From positions 124,001 through 188,000 of the forward strand of contig NZ_QUNS01000004.1 of the NCBI RefSeq assembly GCF_003387615.1: DNA of 64,000 nt, in the 5' to 3' direction. Positions 34,201-43,605 of the stretch are shown in pieces. The translations under genes and the position numbers were made by a program. The notes beneath the pieces were generated by a model, which did not search any database, was not told where the DNA came from, and saw only the letters and a program-made list of their open reading frames with translations. Source of the DNA: Tenacibaculum gallaicum (GTDB taxonomy: Bacteria; Bacteroidota; Bacteroidia; Flavobacteriales; Flavobacteriaceae). The first letter of the stretch is position 1, and each line of letters opens with the position of its first letter.

Positions 34201-34206
34201 TTATAA

Positions 34207-34815
34207 ATGGATTTAGATAAATATAAAAAAGCTTGGGGTAATCAACCTGAAGAAACAAACAAAATTTCTAAGGTTGATATCTATAGAATGGCACATTCCA
34301 AGTCATCATCAATAGTAAAATGGATTTTTATTATTGGACTTCTAGAGTTCATTTTTTTAAATTCTCTATATTTTGTTTTTGATATGGAAGAGGCCTATAC
34401 AGAATACAAAAAACTAGGATTGTATAACTTTATGATTTATTCACAATTTGTTCTTTATCCTATACTATTTTATTTTTTAATTATGTTTTATTTAAACTAT
34501 AAAAGTATATCTGTTGTCGACTCTACTAAAACTTTAATGAATAAAATTATTAAAACAAGAAAAACTGTAAAGTACTACGTTTTGTTTAACTTGTTATATA
34601 TATTTATTTTTGGGGTTATTGTTGCCATTGCAGCTCTAAAAACCCATCCAGAATTTGATTCAAAACAAATCTTTATTTCTATAGTTGTTACTATAATAAC
34701 ATTAATAATTATGCTTATAATTTTATGGTGTTTCTACCAATTACTATACGGAATTTTGTTACGAAAACTTAACAAAAACTACAAAGAATTAGCTAAACTT
34801 GAAGAGTTAAACTAA
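34207..34815 (+). CDS. Membrane protein, probable anti-sigma partner
   Basis: A 202-residue protein with a cytoplasmic N-terminus (MDLDKYKKAWGNQPEETNKIS) and four membrane helices (about 37-56, 75-97, 120-141, 154-178). The KAWGNQ opening is seen in Bacteroidota proteins that follow ECF sigma genes. No zinc anti-sigma motif (HxxxCxxC) is present, so an anti-sigma role rests on position only. Related sequences are sometimes called beta-carotene monooxygenase without evidence. Confidence 0.65.
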   Translation: MDLDKYKKAWGNQPEETNKISKVDIYRMAHSKSSSIVKWIFIIGLLEFIFLNSLYFVFDMEEAYTEYKKLGLYNFMIYSQFVLYPILFYFLIMFYLNYKSISVVDSTKTLMNKIIKTRKTVKYYVLFNLLYIFIFGVIVAIAALKTHPEFDSKQIFISIVVTIITLIIMLIILWCFYQLLYGILLRKLNKNYKELAKLEELN

Positions 34816-34898
34816 AAAAGCTACTATATATTTTTATAAACTTCTCTTAACATTTTATGGTGACTATTCATTATATTAGCTGAGTTAACTATTTACTT

Positions 34899-35381
34899 AT
34901 GAGAAGATTATTTTTTTTTAGCTTTTTTATTTATTCTACTATAGCTTTTACTCAAGAAGATTATTTTTGGGAAAATGTTCGTTTTGGCGGGGATGTTAGC
35001 TTTGGTTTTGGTTCAAATAATACAACTCTTGCTATATCTCCAGCTGCTGTTTATGACTTTAATGAATCTTTTTCTATAGGTGTAGGAATTGGTTATGCAT
35101 ACAATAAAAATGATGGTTTAAGTTCTAATATTATTACACCCAAAGTAATTACATTATTTAGACCTATTAGAGAAATTGAGTTTTCTGCCGATTTACAACA
35201 AATGTATGTTAATACAAGCGTTAACGGCACCTCAAAAAGGTATAACTATCCTGCTTTAAATATTGGAGCTTCTTATAGAATAGGTGTTGTTTCTTTAGGT
35301 GTACAATACGATGTTTTATATGAAGAAAGCAAAAGTGTATATGCTTCTGCTTTCTCTCCTATTGTAAGGGTTTTCTTTTAA
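34899..35381 (+). CDS. Small outer-membrane beta-barrel protein
   Basis: A 160-residue secreted protein with signal peptide ([19 protein letters not shown]). About eight alternating strands follow, including [19 protein letters not shown] and [15 protein letters not shown], and the terminal aromatic strand is SPIVRVFF. Database relatives are often called alpha-ketoglutarate decarboxylase, with no support. It lies 83 bases after the membrane protein gene and may be a separate unit. It overlaps the convergent threonine aldolase gene by 4 bases. Confidence 0.75.
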   Translation: MRRLFFFSFFIYSTIAFTQEDYFWENVRFGGDVSFGFGSNNTTLAISPAAVYDFNESFSIGVGIGYAYNKNDGLSSNIITPKVITLFRPIREIEFSADLQQMYVNTSVNGTSKRYNYPALNIGASYRIGVVSLGVQYDVLYEESKSVYASAFSPIVRVFF

Positions 35382-36400
35382 GAATAGTTATTTAATTCTT
35401 CTAATAAAATATTTAGCATTTCATTCGTAAAGTCTAAATGTGTTACGATGCGAATTTTACCTTCTCCCATAGAAATTAGTAAAATCCTTTTATCAGCCAT
35501 TTTTCTTATAAAATCATCTGGATTTATAGAATCATTTACATAAAAAATAACAATATTCGTTTCAATAGGTTCCACTTTAGTCACATACCAACATTTTTCT
35601 AAAACTTCTCCTATCTCTTTTGCTTTTTGATGATCTGTTGCTAAACGCTCTACTTGACTGTCCAAAGCATAAATTCCTGCTGCTGCTAAAAACCCAGCTT
35701 GTCTCATTCCACCACCGAATAACTTACGTACACGTAACGCTTTTTCTATATGTGCTTTACTCCCCACTAATACTGAACCTACAGGAGCCCCCAATCCTTT
35801 CGATAAACAGATAGAAATCGTATCAAATAATTCTCCATACTGTTTTGGAATTTCATTTTTAGCTACTAAAGCATTAAATAAACGTGCTCCATCAAGATGA
35901 TAAGCTAAATCATTTGTTTTAGCTACTTTTTGAATCTTTTCTAATTCCTCAAAATCCCAACAAGCACCTCCACCTTTATTCGTGGTATTTTCAACACAAA
36001 CCAATCTACTATATGGAGTGTGAATATCATTTCGTCCTCCAACTAAACTCTCTAATTGTTCTGCAGTAAACATACCTCTATTACCTTCAATTAAACAAGA
36101 GGTTACTCCTGCATTAAAAGCAGCTCCACCTCCCTCATAGTTATATACATGCGCCCATTTATCACAAAACATTCTATCACCAGGTTGTGTGTGGATTTTT
36201 ATCGCAGTTTGATTTGCCATGGTTCCCGAAGGAAAAAACAACGCATCTTCCATCCCAAACATAGCTGCTACTTTTTCTTGCAATAAATTTACCGTCGGAT
36301 CTGCTTTAAAAACATCATCACCTACTTTAGCACTCATCATTGCCTCCAACATTCCTTGAGTTGGCTTTGTTACGGTATCACTTATTAAGTTTATTTCCAT
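35378..36400 (-). CDS. ltaE: Low-specificity L-threonine aldolase
   Basis: A 340-residue PLP enzyme of fold type I that splits threonine or allo-threonine to glycine and acetaldehyde. The N-terminus IDLxSDTVT-like motif appears as [16 protein letters not shown], then [24 protein letters not shown] with the PLP-binding Asp, and [18 protein letters not shown] with the Schiff-base Lys. Length is normal. It is divergent from prfB, 36 bases apart. Confidence 0.93.
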   Translation of the reverse strand: MEINLISDTVTKPTQGMLEAMMSAKVGDDVFKADPTVNLLQEKVAAMFGMEDALFFPSGTMANQTAIKIHTQPGDRMFCDKWAHVYNYEGGGAAFNAGVTSCLIEGNRGMFTAEQLESLVGGRNDIHTPYSRLVCVENTTNKGGGACWDFEELEKIQKVAKTNDLAYHLDGARLFNALVAKNEIPKQYGELFDTISICLSKGLGAPVGSVLVGSKAHIEKALRVRKLFGGGMRQAGFLAAAGIYALDSQVERLATDHQKAKEIGEVLEKCWYVTKVEPIETNIVIFYVNDSINPDDFIRKMADKRILLISMGEGKIRIVTHLDFTNEMLNILLEELNNYS

Positions 36401-36423
36401 TTCTAACTACGATTTATAAAATG

Positions 36424-36431
36424 TATTTTTG
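36424..36431 (+). promoter_or_regulatory. -7 promoter element for prfB
   Basis: TATTTTTG is a perfect TAnnTTTG match ending 5 bases before the ATG, implying a leaderless or nearly leaderless prfB transcript. Confidence 0.6.
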
Positions 36432-36436
36432 CATTT

Positions 36437-37531
36437 ATGATTACACACGAACAGCTTAAAAATATCGCTGAACGAATTGGCAAGTTAAAAGGATATTTAG
36501 AAATTGACAAGAAGTTAATTGAAATTTCTAATGAAGAAGAAAAAACAGCAAACCCTGACTTTTGGAACAATCCTAAAGAGGCTGAAACTGTTATGAAATC
36601 ACTTCGTTTTAAAAAGAAATGGGTAGAAGATTATAATACTGTTGTAGCAATGAGCGACGATTTAGTAGTCTTATACGATTTTTATAAAGAAGGTGATATT
36701 GAGGATGGCGAAGTTGAAGAACAATTTGAAAAAACAGCTACTTTTTTAGAAGATATTGAGTTTAAAAACATGCTGTCTGAAGAAGGTGACAGTTTAAGTG
36801 CTACCATACAAATAACCGCAGGTGCTGGAGGAACAGAAAGTTGTGATTGGGCAGAAATGCTTACTCGTATGTATACCATGTGGGCAGAAAAACAAGGATA
36901 TAAAATAAAAACCTTGAACTATCAAGAAGGTGATGTTGCTGGTATAAAAACGATTACTTTAGAGTTTGATGGTGATTATGCCTTTGGATGGTTAAAAGGA
37001 GAAAATGGTGTACATCGTTTAGTACGTATCTCTCCTTTTGACAGTAATGCAAAACGTCATACCTCATTTGCTTCTGTATACGTGTATCCTGTTGCTGATG
37101 ATTCTATTGAAATTGAAGTAAATCCTGCTGATATTGAAATTACTACAGCTCGTTCTAGTGGTGCTGGAGGACAAAATGTAAATAAGGTTGAAACTAAGGT
37201 TCAATTATTACATAAGCCAACCGGGATTCAAATTCAATGTTCAAACTCACGTTCTCAGCACGATAACAGAGCTACAGCAATGCAAATGTTAAAATCGCAG
37301 TTATACGAAATTGAATTACAAAAACGACTAGCTGCTCGTGAAGAAATAGAAGCTAATAAAATGAAAAATGAATGGGGAAGCCAAATTCGAAACTATGTAA
37401 TGCATCCATATAAATTAGTAAAAGATGTTCGTACAGCTCATGAAACAGGAAATGTAGATGCTGTTATGGATGGGAACATTAATCCGTTTTTAAAGGCTTA
37501 TTTAATGATGATGGGGCAAAAAGAAGACTAG
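36437..37531 (+). CDS. prfB: Peptide chain release factor 2
   Basis: A 364-residue release factor that ends translation at UGA and UAA. The RF2 discriminator SPF ([15 protein letters not shown]) and the catalytic GGQ loop ([17 protein letters not shown]) are both visible. The frame is continuous: around KGYLEIDKK, where many bacteria have an in-frame UGA and a programmed +1 shift, the codons read GGA TAT TTA GAA ATT GAC AAG with no stop. So autoregulation by frameshift is absent here. Confidence 0.97.
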   Translation: MITHEQLKNIAERIGKLKGYLEIDKKLIEISNEEEKTANPDFWNNPKEAETVMKSLRFKKKWVEDYNTVVAMSDDLVVLYDFYKEGDIEDGEVEEQFEKTATFLEDIEFKNMLSEEGDSLSATIQITAGAGGTESCDWAEMLTRMYTMWAEKQGYKIKTLNYQEGDVAGIKTITLEFDGDYAFGWLKGENGVHRLVRISPFDSNAKRHTSFASVYVYPVADDSIEIEVNPADIEITTARSSGAGGQNVNKVETKVQLLHKPTGIQIQCSNSRSQHDNRATAMQMLKSQLYEIELQKRLAAREEIEANKMKNEWGSQIRNYVMHPYKLVKDVRTAHETGNVDAVMDGNINPFLKAYLMMMGQKED

Positions 37532-37600
37532 GAATTAGGAACATTTGTTTTTTCAATTTACAAACAAATAAAGCTTTAAACTTTGTAAACTAACAATAAA

Positions 37601-37942
37601 ATGATAAAAATATACCATAATCCACGTTGTTCTAAATCGAGACAAGGTTTAGAAATTTTAGAAAACTCTGGAAAGGAATTTGAAATTGTAAAATATTTAG
37701 ACAACACTCCTTCCGAAAAAGAATTAAAAGAAGTTATTCGTTTATTAAATATTTCTCCAATCGATTTAATTCGTAAAAATGAAAAAATTTGGAAAGATGA
37801 ATATAAAGGAAAAGAACTATCAGATGCTGAAGTCATTAAAGCAATGATTGAAAATCCTAAGTTGATAGAACGCCCTATTGTTATTAACGGTGATAAAGCT
37901 GTTGTTGGACGACCGCCGGAAACTATCAAAGAAGTTATATAA
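37601..37942 (+). CDS. ArsC/Spx-family arsenate reductase-like protein
   Basis: A 113-residue thioredoxin-fold protein. The N-terminus IYHNPRCSKSRQGLEIL has the single active-site Cys of glutaredoxin-dependent arsenate reductases, and the C-terminal NPKLIERPIVI holds the conserved Arg-Pro. No arsenic genes are nearby, so the YffB-like subgroup of unknown substrate is equally possible. A terminator follows directly. Confidence 0.88.
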   Translation: MIKIYHNPRCSKSRQGLEILENSGKEFEIVKYLDNTPSEKELKEVIRLLNISPIDLIRKNEKIWKDEYKGKELSDAEVIKAMIENPKLIERPIVINGDKAVVGRPPETIKEVI

Positions 37943-37949
37943 ACCATTC

Positions 37950-37978
37950 AAAAACTCTCAATAATTTGGGAGTTTTTT
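37950..37978 (+). terminator. Intrinsic terminator after the ArsC-like gene
   Basis: AAACTCTCA / TGGGAGTTT (one G-T pair) with a short loop and a T7 run. Confidence 0.8.
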
Positions 37979-38062
37979 TATTTTAACACACTTTTTATAA
38001 CTAATTTTTTAGTTTATCAATAATTCAATGTAAATTGCTTTCCAAATTAAAATTCATATACT

Positions 38063-40891
38063 ATGAAAAAAACGTTATTAGGACTATCCCTGGCCTTCTT
38101 TATATCTACAGGGTATAGCCAAGCTTTAAAAGATGCACAACAAAAGCTATCAAAAAAAGGAAAAGTAAGTGCTATGAAAATCCCAACCGACCCTTCGGTT
38201 AAGATAGGAAAACTATCAAATGGGATGACCTACTACATCAAACAAAACCCAAAACCTGCCAACAAAGTAGAACTACGATTAGTTGTAAACGCAGGTTCTA
38301 TTTTAGAAGATGATGATCAATTAGGGTTAGCTCACTTCATGGAACACATGAATTTTAACGGTACCAAAAACTTTAAAAAGAACGAATTGGTAGATTACTT
38401 ACAATCTATTGGAGTAAAGTTTGGTGCACACTTGAATGCTTATACTGGTTTTGATGAAACTGTATACATCTTACCTATTCCTAGTGATGATAAAGAAAAA
38501 CTTGAAAAAGGTTTTCAAATTCTTGAAGATTGGGCACACGGTGCACTTTTAGAAGGAAAAGATATTGATGAAGAACGCGGTGTTGTTTTAGAGGAATACC
38601 GTTCTCGTAGAGGAGCTGATAGCCGTATGTTAGAAAAATATTTACCTAAGGTAATGCATGGTTCTAAATATGCCGAAAGACTGCCTATTGGTACTAAAGA
38701 AAATTTAGAAAACTTTAAACATGAAAGTATTCGTCGTTTTCATAAAGATTGGTATCGTCCAGATTTAATGGCTGTAGTAGCTGTAGGTGATGTTAGTGTT
38801 GATGTTTTAGAAAAAAAAATCAAATCACACTTTAATAAAATACCTGCTGCTAAAAATCCTCGTAAAAGAGAGGTTGCTCCACTGAAAAATCACAAAGAAA
38901 CTTTTATCGCAATAGAAGCTGATAAAGAAGCTCCTTTTTCTAGTGTACAATTAATGTATAAAGATTATGGTAAAGCTACACCAGATGTTACCACTACTGA
39001 TTATAGAAATTCAATTGTTAAATCGTTATTTGCTCAGATGATTAACAATCGTTTAGATGAATTACGTAACAGTGAAAAACCACCTTTTGTATACGGTTAT
39101 AGTTACCATGGTGGGACTTGGGCTCGCGGAAAAGAAGCGTACCAATCAAGAGCTGGTGTAAGTGCCGACGGACAATTAAAAGGTTTACAAGCTTTATTAG
39201 ATGAAAGCGAGCGCGTTAAAAGATACGGCTTCCAACAAGGTGAATTAGACCGAGCAAAAATGAATGTTTCTGCTCGAATGGAAAAAGCTTTTAAAGACAA
39301 AGACAAAAGAGAGTCTAGAAGAATTGTAGGTGAATACGTAAACAACTTCTTAGAACAAGAGCCTATTCCTAGTATTGACTGGGAGTACAAAGCGCACCAA
39401 GTGTTATTACCTTCAGTAAAACTAGAAGAAATAAATAAACTTATTGAAAGCTATTTACATGATGATAATCGTGTAGTTGTTATCACAGGACCTAAAAAAG
39501 TAGTTACTGAACAAGAGATTATCAATGCTTTAAACGATGTTAAAACAAAAAAATTAAAACCTTATGAAGACAAAGCTGTTGCTGCTTCATTAATAACAAA
39601 ACAACCAACATCTGGATCTATAGTAAACGTTACTGAAAATAAAAACTTAGGCACAAAAACCATGACCTTAAGTAACGGAGCAAAAGTTACCTATAAGAAA
39701 ACCGATTTTAAAAATGATGAAGTACTATTTGAAGCATATAGCTTTGGAGGAACTTCTTTATACTCTGATGAAGAATTAAAAGCTACTTCTTTTGCTAACA
39801 GAGGTCTTTCAGAAGCTGGAATTAATGGTTTTTCTAAAACAGATTTATCTAAAATGATGTCAGGTAAAATTGTACGTGTCACTCCATATATTTCTAGGTT
39901 AAGTGAAGGTTTTAGTGGTTCAGCAACTCCTAAAGACTTAGAAGAACTGTTCCAAATGGTACATTTATACTTTACCTCTTTAAATAAAGATGAAAAAGCT
40001 TTTAATTCGTATGTAAACAAACAAAAAAGCTTCTTAGGAAACTTATTAGCTAGTCCTAATTTCTTCTTCCAAAAAGAAATGAGTGAGTTTATTTACGGAA
40101 AAGATCCCCGTTATACTGGTTTTCCTTCTCCTGAAAAATATGAGAATGCTGATTATAATTTAGCCTATAAAAAGTATCAAGAACGTTTTGCTGATGCTGG
40201 TGATTTTAACTTCTATTTTGTAGGTAATGTTGATGAAAAGAAACTTGCTGAGTACGCAACTAAATATATTGCAGGGTTACCAGGGAAAAATTCTAATGAA
40301 ACATATAAAGTATCAGATTTTAGACCTTTATATGGCTCACATTCTAAAACAGTTAGTAAAGGGACAGACCCTAAAAGTAATGTTCGCATTACCTATCAAG
40401 GAAAAGCTACATATAATAAAAAAGATGCTTTAGCTTTTAAAATACTAGGTGAAGTAGTTGGAATTAAATTAACTGAAAAACTACGTGAACAAGAAGGAGG
40501 CGTGTATTCTTCAAGAACTCGTGGAAACATATCAAAAATGCCCTACGGGTGGTATAACTTTACAATTTCATACCCTTGTGCACCTGAAAATGTTGAAAAA
40601 TTAAAAGACATCTCTATTTCAGAAGTTACTTCTGTTGTTAAAAATGGACCAACTGAAGAAGACTTGATGAAGGCTCAAAAGGGAATGATTGCTGACTACA
40701 AAGAAGATCTTAAAAAGAATCGTTTTTGGTTAAGAACCATTAAAAATGTAGACTATCAAAACAATGATGTTTCTGATGTAACTTCTTTTGAAGACAGAGT
40801 TAATTCTTTAACTAAGAAAGATATTCAAAAAGTAGCTAAGAAATATTTAACTGACGGATATATCTTAGGTGTTTTAAATCCTGAAAAATAA
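38063..40891 (+). CDS. M16 family zinc metallopeptidase (pitrilysin-like)
   Basis: A 942-residue protein with signal peptide (MKKTLLGLSLAFFISTGYSQ). The N-terminal M16 half has the inverted zinc motif HFMEH at 91-95 and the downstream Glu in DEERGVVLEEYRSRRG. The second half (about 520-940) is the catalytically silent partner, with the family's C-terminal R/Y region (KLREQEGGVYSSRT). It is expected to degrade peptides in the periplasm or at the surface. A terminator follows at 40914. Confidence 0.93.
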   Translation: MKKTLLGLSLAFFISTGYSQALKDAQQKLSKKGKVSAMKIPTDPSVKIGKLSNGMTYYIKQNPKPANKVELRLVVNAGSILEDDDQLGLAHFMEHMNFNGTKNFKKNELVDYLQSIGVKFGAHLNAYTGFDETVYILPIPSDDKEKLEKGFQILEDWAHGALLEGKDIDEERGVVLEEYRSRRGADSRMLEKYLPKVMHGSKYAERLPIGTKENLENFKHESIRRFHKDWYRPDLMAVVAVGDVSVDVLEKKIKSHFNKIPAAKNPRKREVAPLKNHKETFIAIEADKEAPFSSVQLMYKDYGKATPDVTTTDYRNSIVKSLFAQMINNRLDELRNSEKPPFVYGYSYHGGTWARGKEAYQSRAGVSADGQLKGLQALLDESERVKRYGFQQGELDRAKMNVSARMEKAFKDKDKRESRRIVGEYVNNFLEQEPIPSIDWEYKAHQVLLPSVKLEEINKLIESYLHDDNRVVVITGPKKVVTEQEIINALNDVKTKKLKPYEDKAVAASLITKQPTSGSIVNVTENKNLGTKTMTLSNGAKVTYKKTDFKNDEVLFEAYSFGGTSLYSDEELKATSFANRGLSEAGINGFSKTDLSKMMSGKIVRVTPYISRLSEGFSGSATPKDLEELFQMVHLYFTSLNKDEKAFNSYVNKQKSFLGNLLASPNFFFQKEMSEFIYGKDPRYTGFPSPEKYENADYNLAYKKYQERFADAGDFNFYFVGNVDEKKLAEYATKYIAGLPGKNSNETYKVSDFRPLYGSHSKTVSKGTDPKSNVRITYQGKATYNKKDALAFKILGEVVGIKLTEKLREQEGGVYSSRTRGNISKMPYGWYNFTISYPCAPENVEKLKDISISEVTSVVKNGPTEEDLMKAQKGMIADYKEDLKKNRFWLRTIKNVDYQNNDVSDVTSFEDRVNSLTKKDIQKVAKKYLTDGYILGVLNPEK

Positions 40892-40913
40892 TTTTAAAGA
40901 AATTATAACTAGT

Positions 40914-40949
40914 AAAAGCTCTCAAGAAATTGGGAGCTTTTATTTTTTC
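40914..40949 (+). terminator. Intrinsic terminator after the M16 gene
   Basis: AAAAGCTCTCAA / TTGGGAGCTTTT (one G-T pair), then TATTTTTT. The T-run overlaps the 3' end of the convergent glycosyltransferase gene. Confidence 0.8.
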
Positions 40950-41893
40950 AGAAATCTAGAATCCATGAAACCGAGCCCGTAACCATAAAATTGAGTAATG
41001 GTCGTAACCATACTCAACAAAGCTACTTGCAAGTTTTTATTTTGTAATAGAGAATCTAAAAAGATCCCCGTAAAATAAGCTCCGTAAAAAGCTAACAACT
41101 GCCAATACCCAAAGAATACTGCTATAGTCGCAAAATCAATTCCAATAATAAATAAACTCGGAAACCAATAAGTTAACTTTGCTGTTTCAGGGTACTTTTT
41201 ATTTAAAATAGGTCTTGCTGTTCCAAAAGCAAACGTTTGTTTAAAAAACTGTTTAATGGTACTTCTGCGTTTATGGTATACAAAAGCCTTTTCTATTAAT
41301 TGTGTTTCAAAACCTTTCTCCCATAGGCGAAAGGTTAAATCGATGTCTTCTCCCGCTTTCATCTTAGAAAAGCCATTTGTTTTTTCAAAAGCAATTTTAG
41401 ACAAACCAAGGTTAAAGCTTCGAGGTTGGAATTTTCCTACAGCTTTTTTCTTTCCTCTAATACCTCCAGTGGTTAGCACCGAAGTCATTGAATAATTAAT
41501 AGCTTTTTGTAATGCTGTAAAACTGGGGTGTGCTGCATCTGGACCACCAAAAGCATCCGTATAATTTTCTTCTAATGCTTTTTTTACTTCTGAAAAATAT
41601 TGTGATGGAACAACAACATCAGAATCTAGAATAATAAAATAGTTTCCTGAGGCTCTCTGCATTCCATAGTTACGGCTTGCTCCTGCCCCACTATTATCTT
41701 TATAAAAGTACTTTATATTAAGTTGAGAAGTATATTTTTTTATTATTTCCTCAGATGATTTTTCTGAACCATCTTCAATAATAAGTGTTTCAAAATCGCT
41801 CTGGAAATCTTGTTTTGTTAAGCTTTTTAACAACTCATCAATTTCTTGCGGTCGGTTGTAAACAGGTATTATTATTGAAAACTGTATATCCAC
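40940..41893 (-). CDS. Glycosyltransferase family 2
   Basis: A 317-residue GT-A enzyme. Residues 1-110 show FSIIIPVYNRPQEIDELLKSL, SGAGASRNYGMQRASG and the metal-binding FIILDSDVVVP. GEDIDLTFRLWEKG is the acceptor-side ED motif. Two or three membrane segments lie near the C-terminus (about 240-285). It probably elongates a cell-surface glycan. It overlaps the DUF3050 gene by one base. Confidence 0.9.
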   Translation of the reverse strand: MDIQFSIIIPVYNRPQEIDELLKSLTKQDFQSDFETLIIEDGSEKSSEEIIKKYTSQLNIKYFYKDNSGAGASRNYGMQRASGNYFIILDSDVVVPSQYFSEVKKALEENYTDAFGGPDAAHPSFTALQKAINYSMTSVLTTGGIRGKKKAVGKFQPRSFNLGLSKIAFEKTNGFSKMKAGEDIDLTFRLWEKGFETQLIEKAFVYHKRRSTIKQFFKQTFAFGTARPILNKKYPETAKLTYWFPSLFIIGIDFATIAVFFGYWQLLAFYGAYFTGIFLDSLLQNKNLQVALLSMVTTITQFYGYGLGFMDSRFLKK

Positions 41894-42672
41894 TACACTA
41901 AAGCTGCTTGATTAATTTGTTTAGCTATACCATCCCAGAGTTGTATTCTTTTTTGCAAAGATTCTTTAGCATAATATAATGCGTCATTCCATTTTTGTTC
42001 ATCATTTCCACATAACTCTTCTATCATTTGTAATGATAAAGGTCCGTGCTCATCACCATCTAACTCAATGTGTCTGTTCAAATAATACGTGAGTTTACTG
42101 TAAGAACTCCCTTTTTTCTCTTCCGTATTTTTTACAATTTCTAAAAACATATCTGGTATTACATCTTCTCTACCAAAGGTAAAACTAGATGCTATAATAT
42201 ATGATTGTCCTGTTTTAATTACTTCAAAAGAAAAGTTTACAAAATCTTTTACTTCTTCAATTATTGAACAATTTTGCATTGCTTCCTCAATTGGTTTTCC
42301 GTCAATAACTCCCGAAATAAAACTTGAAATTTCATCGATACTTGCACCTGCTTGACGCATCGCATCAATATACATTTCAAAGTGACTTTTTGGTTCTCCT
42401 AATTCATTAACATCGGTTTCCTCACCTAATACAATTTCATTGATAAAACGTGCCGTTTTGGTATTTACAGCAGGTAACCAAGGTAAACTCACACAAGTAA
42501 GTTCTCGTTGCAACGCTTTTAATAATGACATAAAATCCCACACAGCAAATACATGTGATTCCATAAAAATTTTTACATCGTTAATATGCTTTAACGAACT
42601 GTATAACTCGTGTTCTTTTAGTTGCTTTCTTAACGGAGCTAGCTCCTTTTCTATGTGTAAAATGTTGCTCAT
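41893..42672 (-). CDS. DUF3050 family protein (heme-oxygenase-like fold)
   Basis: A 259-residue helical soluble protein. [29 protein letters not shown] and the later [19 protein letters not shown] carry His and Glu residues in the pattern of heme-oxygenase-like / TENA-fold proteins, and match the DUF3050 family. The helices could bind iron. It is translationally coupled to the GT2 gene. Function unknown. Confidence 0.82.
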   Translation of the reverse strand: MSNILHIEKELAPLRKQLKEHELYSSLKHINDVKIFMESHVFAVWDFMSLLKALQRELTCVSLPWLPAVNTKTARFINEIVLGEETDVNELGEPKSHFEMYIDAMRQAGASIDEISSFISGVIDGKPIEEAMQNCSIIEEVKDFVNFSFEVIKTGQSYIIASSFTFGREDVIPDMFLEIVKNTEEKKGSSYSKLTYYLNRHIELDGDEHGPLSLQMIEELCGNDEQKWNDALYYAKESLQKRIQLWDGIAKQINQAALV

Positions 42673-42688
42673 TTGTAACTATCAATAA

Positions 42689-42716
42689 AAAAAGCAAATC
42701 TAACGATTTGCTTTTT
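42689..42716 (-). terminator. Intrinsic terminator of fabI overlapping the next promoter
   Basis: AAAAAGCAAATC / GATTTGCTTTTT with a 4-base loop, followed on the minus strand by further T residues. A -7 box (TAGATTTG, 42695-42702) for the DUF3050 gene lies inside the same stem. Confidence 0.8.
42695..42702 (-). promoter_or_regulatory. -7 promoter element for the DUF3050-GT2 operon
   Basis: TAGATTTG on the minus strand matches TAnnTTTG, 22 bases upstream of the ATG at 42672. It is embedded in the fabI terminator. Confidence 0.5.
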
Positions 42717-42742
42717 ATCTATATTCTATTTCTATAAAGATC

Positions 42743-43555
42743 TTATTCTTCAGTAAACCTTTCCATTACAGCATCACTTACTCCCATATTAGAGAAACCT
42801 CCATCGTGGAATAAGTTTTGTAAGGTTACTTTCTTTGTTAAATCTGAGAATAATGAAATCGTATAGTCTGCACACTCTAACGCTGTAGCGTTTCCTAATG
42901 GAGACATTTTTTCAGCATACGAAATAAATCCGTCAAACCCTTTTACTCCTTGACCTGCAGTCGTTGGTGTTGGTGATTGAGAAATTGTATTTACACGTAC
43001 TTTGTGATCTCTTCCAAAGAAATAACCAAAACTACGTGCGATGCTTTCTAAATACGCTTTGTTATCAGCCATATCATTGTAATCTGGGAATACACGTTGT
43101 GCTGCCATATACGTTAATGCAACAACACTCCCCCATTCGTTCATGGCTTGTTTGTTATATAAAATATTCATTACTTTATGAAAAGATACTGCAGAAACAT
43201 CCCATCCTTTCGTTGTGAAATCGTATTTAGAATCTGTATAATGACGTCCTTTACGTACATTAACTGACATACCAATTGAGTGTAAAACAAAATCGATTTT
43301 ACCTCCTAAAATTTCCATAGACTTTTCAACCAAATTGTTTAAGTCATCCATAGAAGTCGCGTCAGCTGGAATAATTTCTGACCCTGTTTTTGCTGCTAAA
43401 TCTTTAATACCTCCCATACGCATTGCAATAGGTGCATTAGTTAACACAAATTCTGCTCCTTCTTCGTGAGCACGTTCAGCAACTTTCCATGCAATAGAAT
43501 TCTCATCTAATGCTCCAAAAATAATTCCTTTTTTTCCTTTTAATAAATTATACAT
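42743..43555 (-). CDS. fabI: Enoyl-[acyl-carrier-protein] reductase FabI
   Basis: A 270-residue short-chain dehydrogenase for the last step of fatty-acid elongation. It has GKKGIIFGALDENSIAW, a FabI-type glycine loop, HSIGMS, and catalytic Y-x6-K in PDYNDMADNKAYLES. The motif TISQSPTPTTAGQGVKGFDGF fits the substrate-loop region of the FabI subfamily in Bacteroidota. A perfect -7 box is at 43595-43602. Confidence 0.92.
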   Translation of the reverse strand: MYNLLKGKKGIIFGALDENSIAWKVAERAHEEGAEFVLTNAPIAMRMGGIKDLAAKTGSEIIPADATSMDDLNNLVEKSMEILGGKIDFVLHSIGMSVNVRKGRHYTDSKYDFTTKGWDVSAVSFHKVMNILYNKQAMNEWGSVVALTYMAAQRVFPDYNDMADNKAYLESIARSFGYFFGRDHKVRVNTISQSPTPTTAGQGVKGFDGFISYAEKMSPLGNATALECADYTISLFSDLTKKVTLQNLFHDGGFSNMGVSDAVMERFTEE

Positions 43556-43594
43556 ATTTAAAATATTTTAGTCTATCGTTGTTTGTTTTAAAAG

Positions 43595-43602
43595 CAAATA
43601 TA
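43595..43602 (-). promoter_or_regulatory. -7 promoter element for fabI
   Basis: TATATTTG on the minus strand, perfect match, 39 bases before the ATG. Confidence 0.6.
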
Positions 43603-43605
43603 CTC

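Noticed and set aside
37576-37947. 123-codon minus-strand frame over the ArsC-like gene
   Set aside because: Almost exactly antisense to the ArsC-like gene, which has clear active-site motifs; the minus frame has none.
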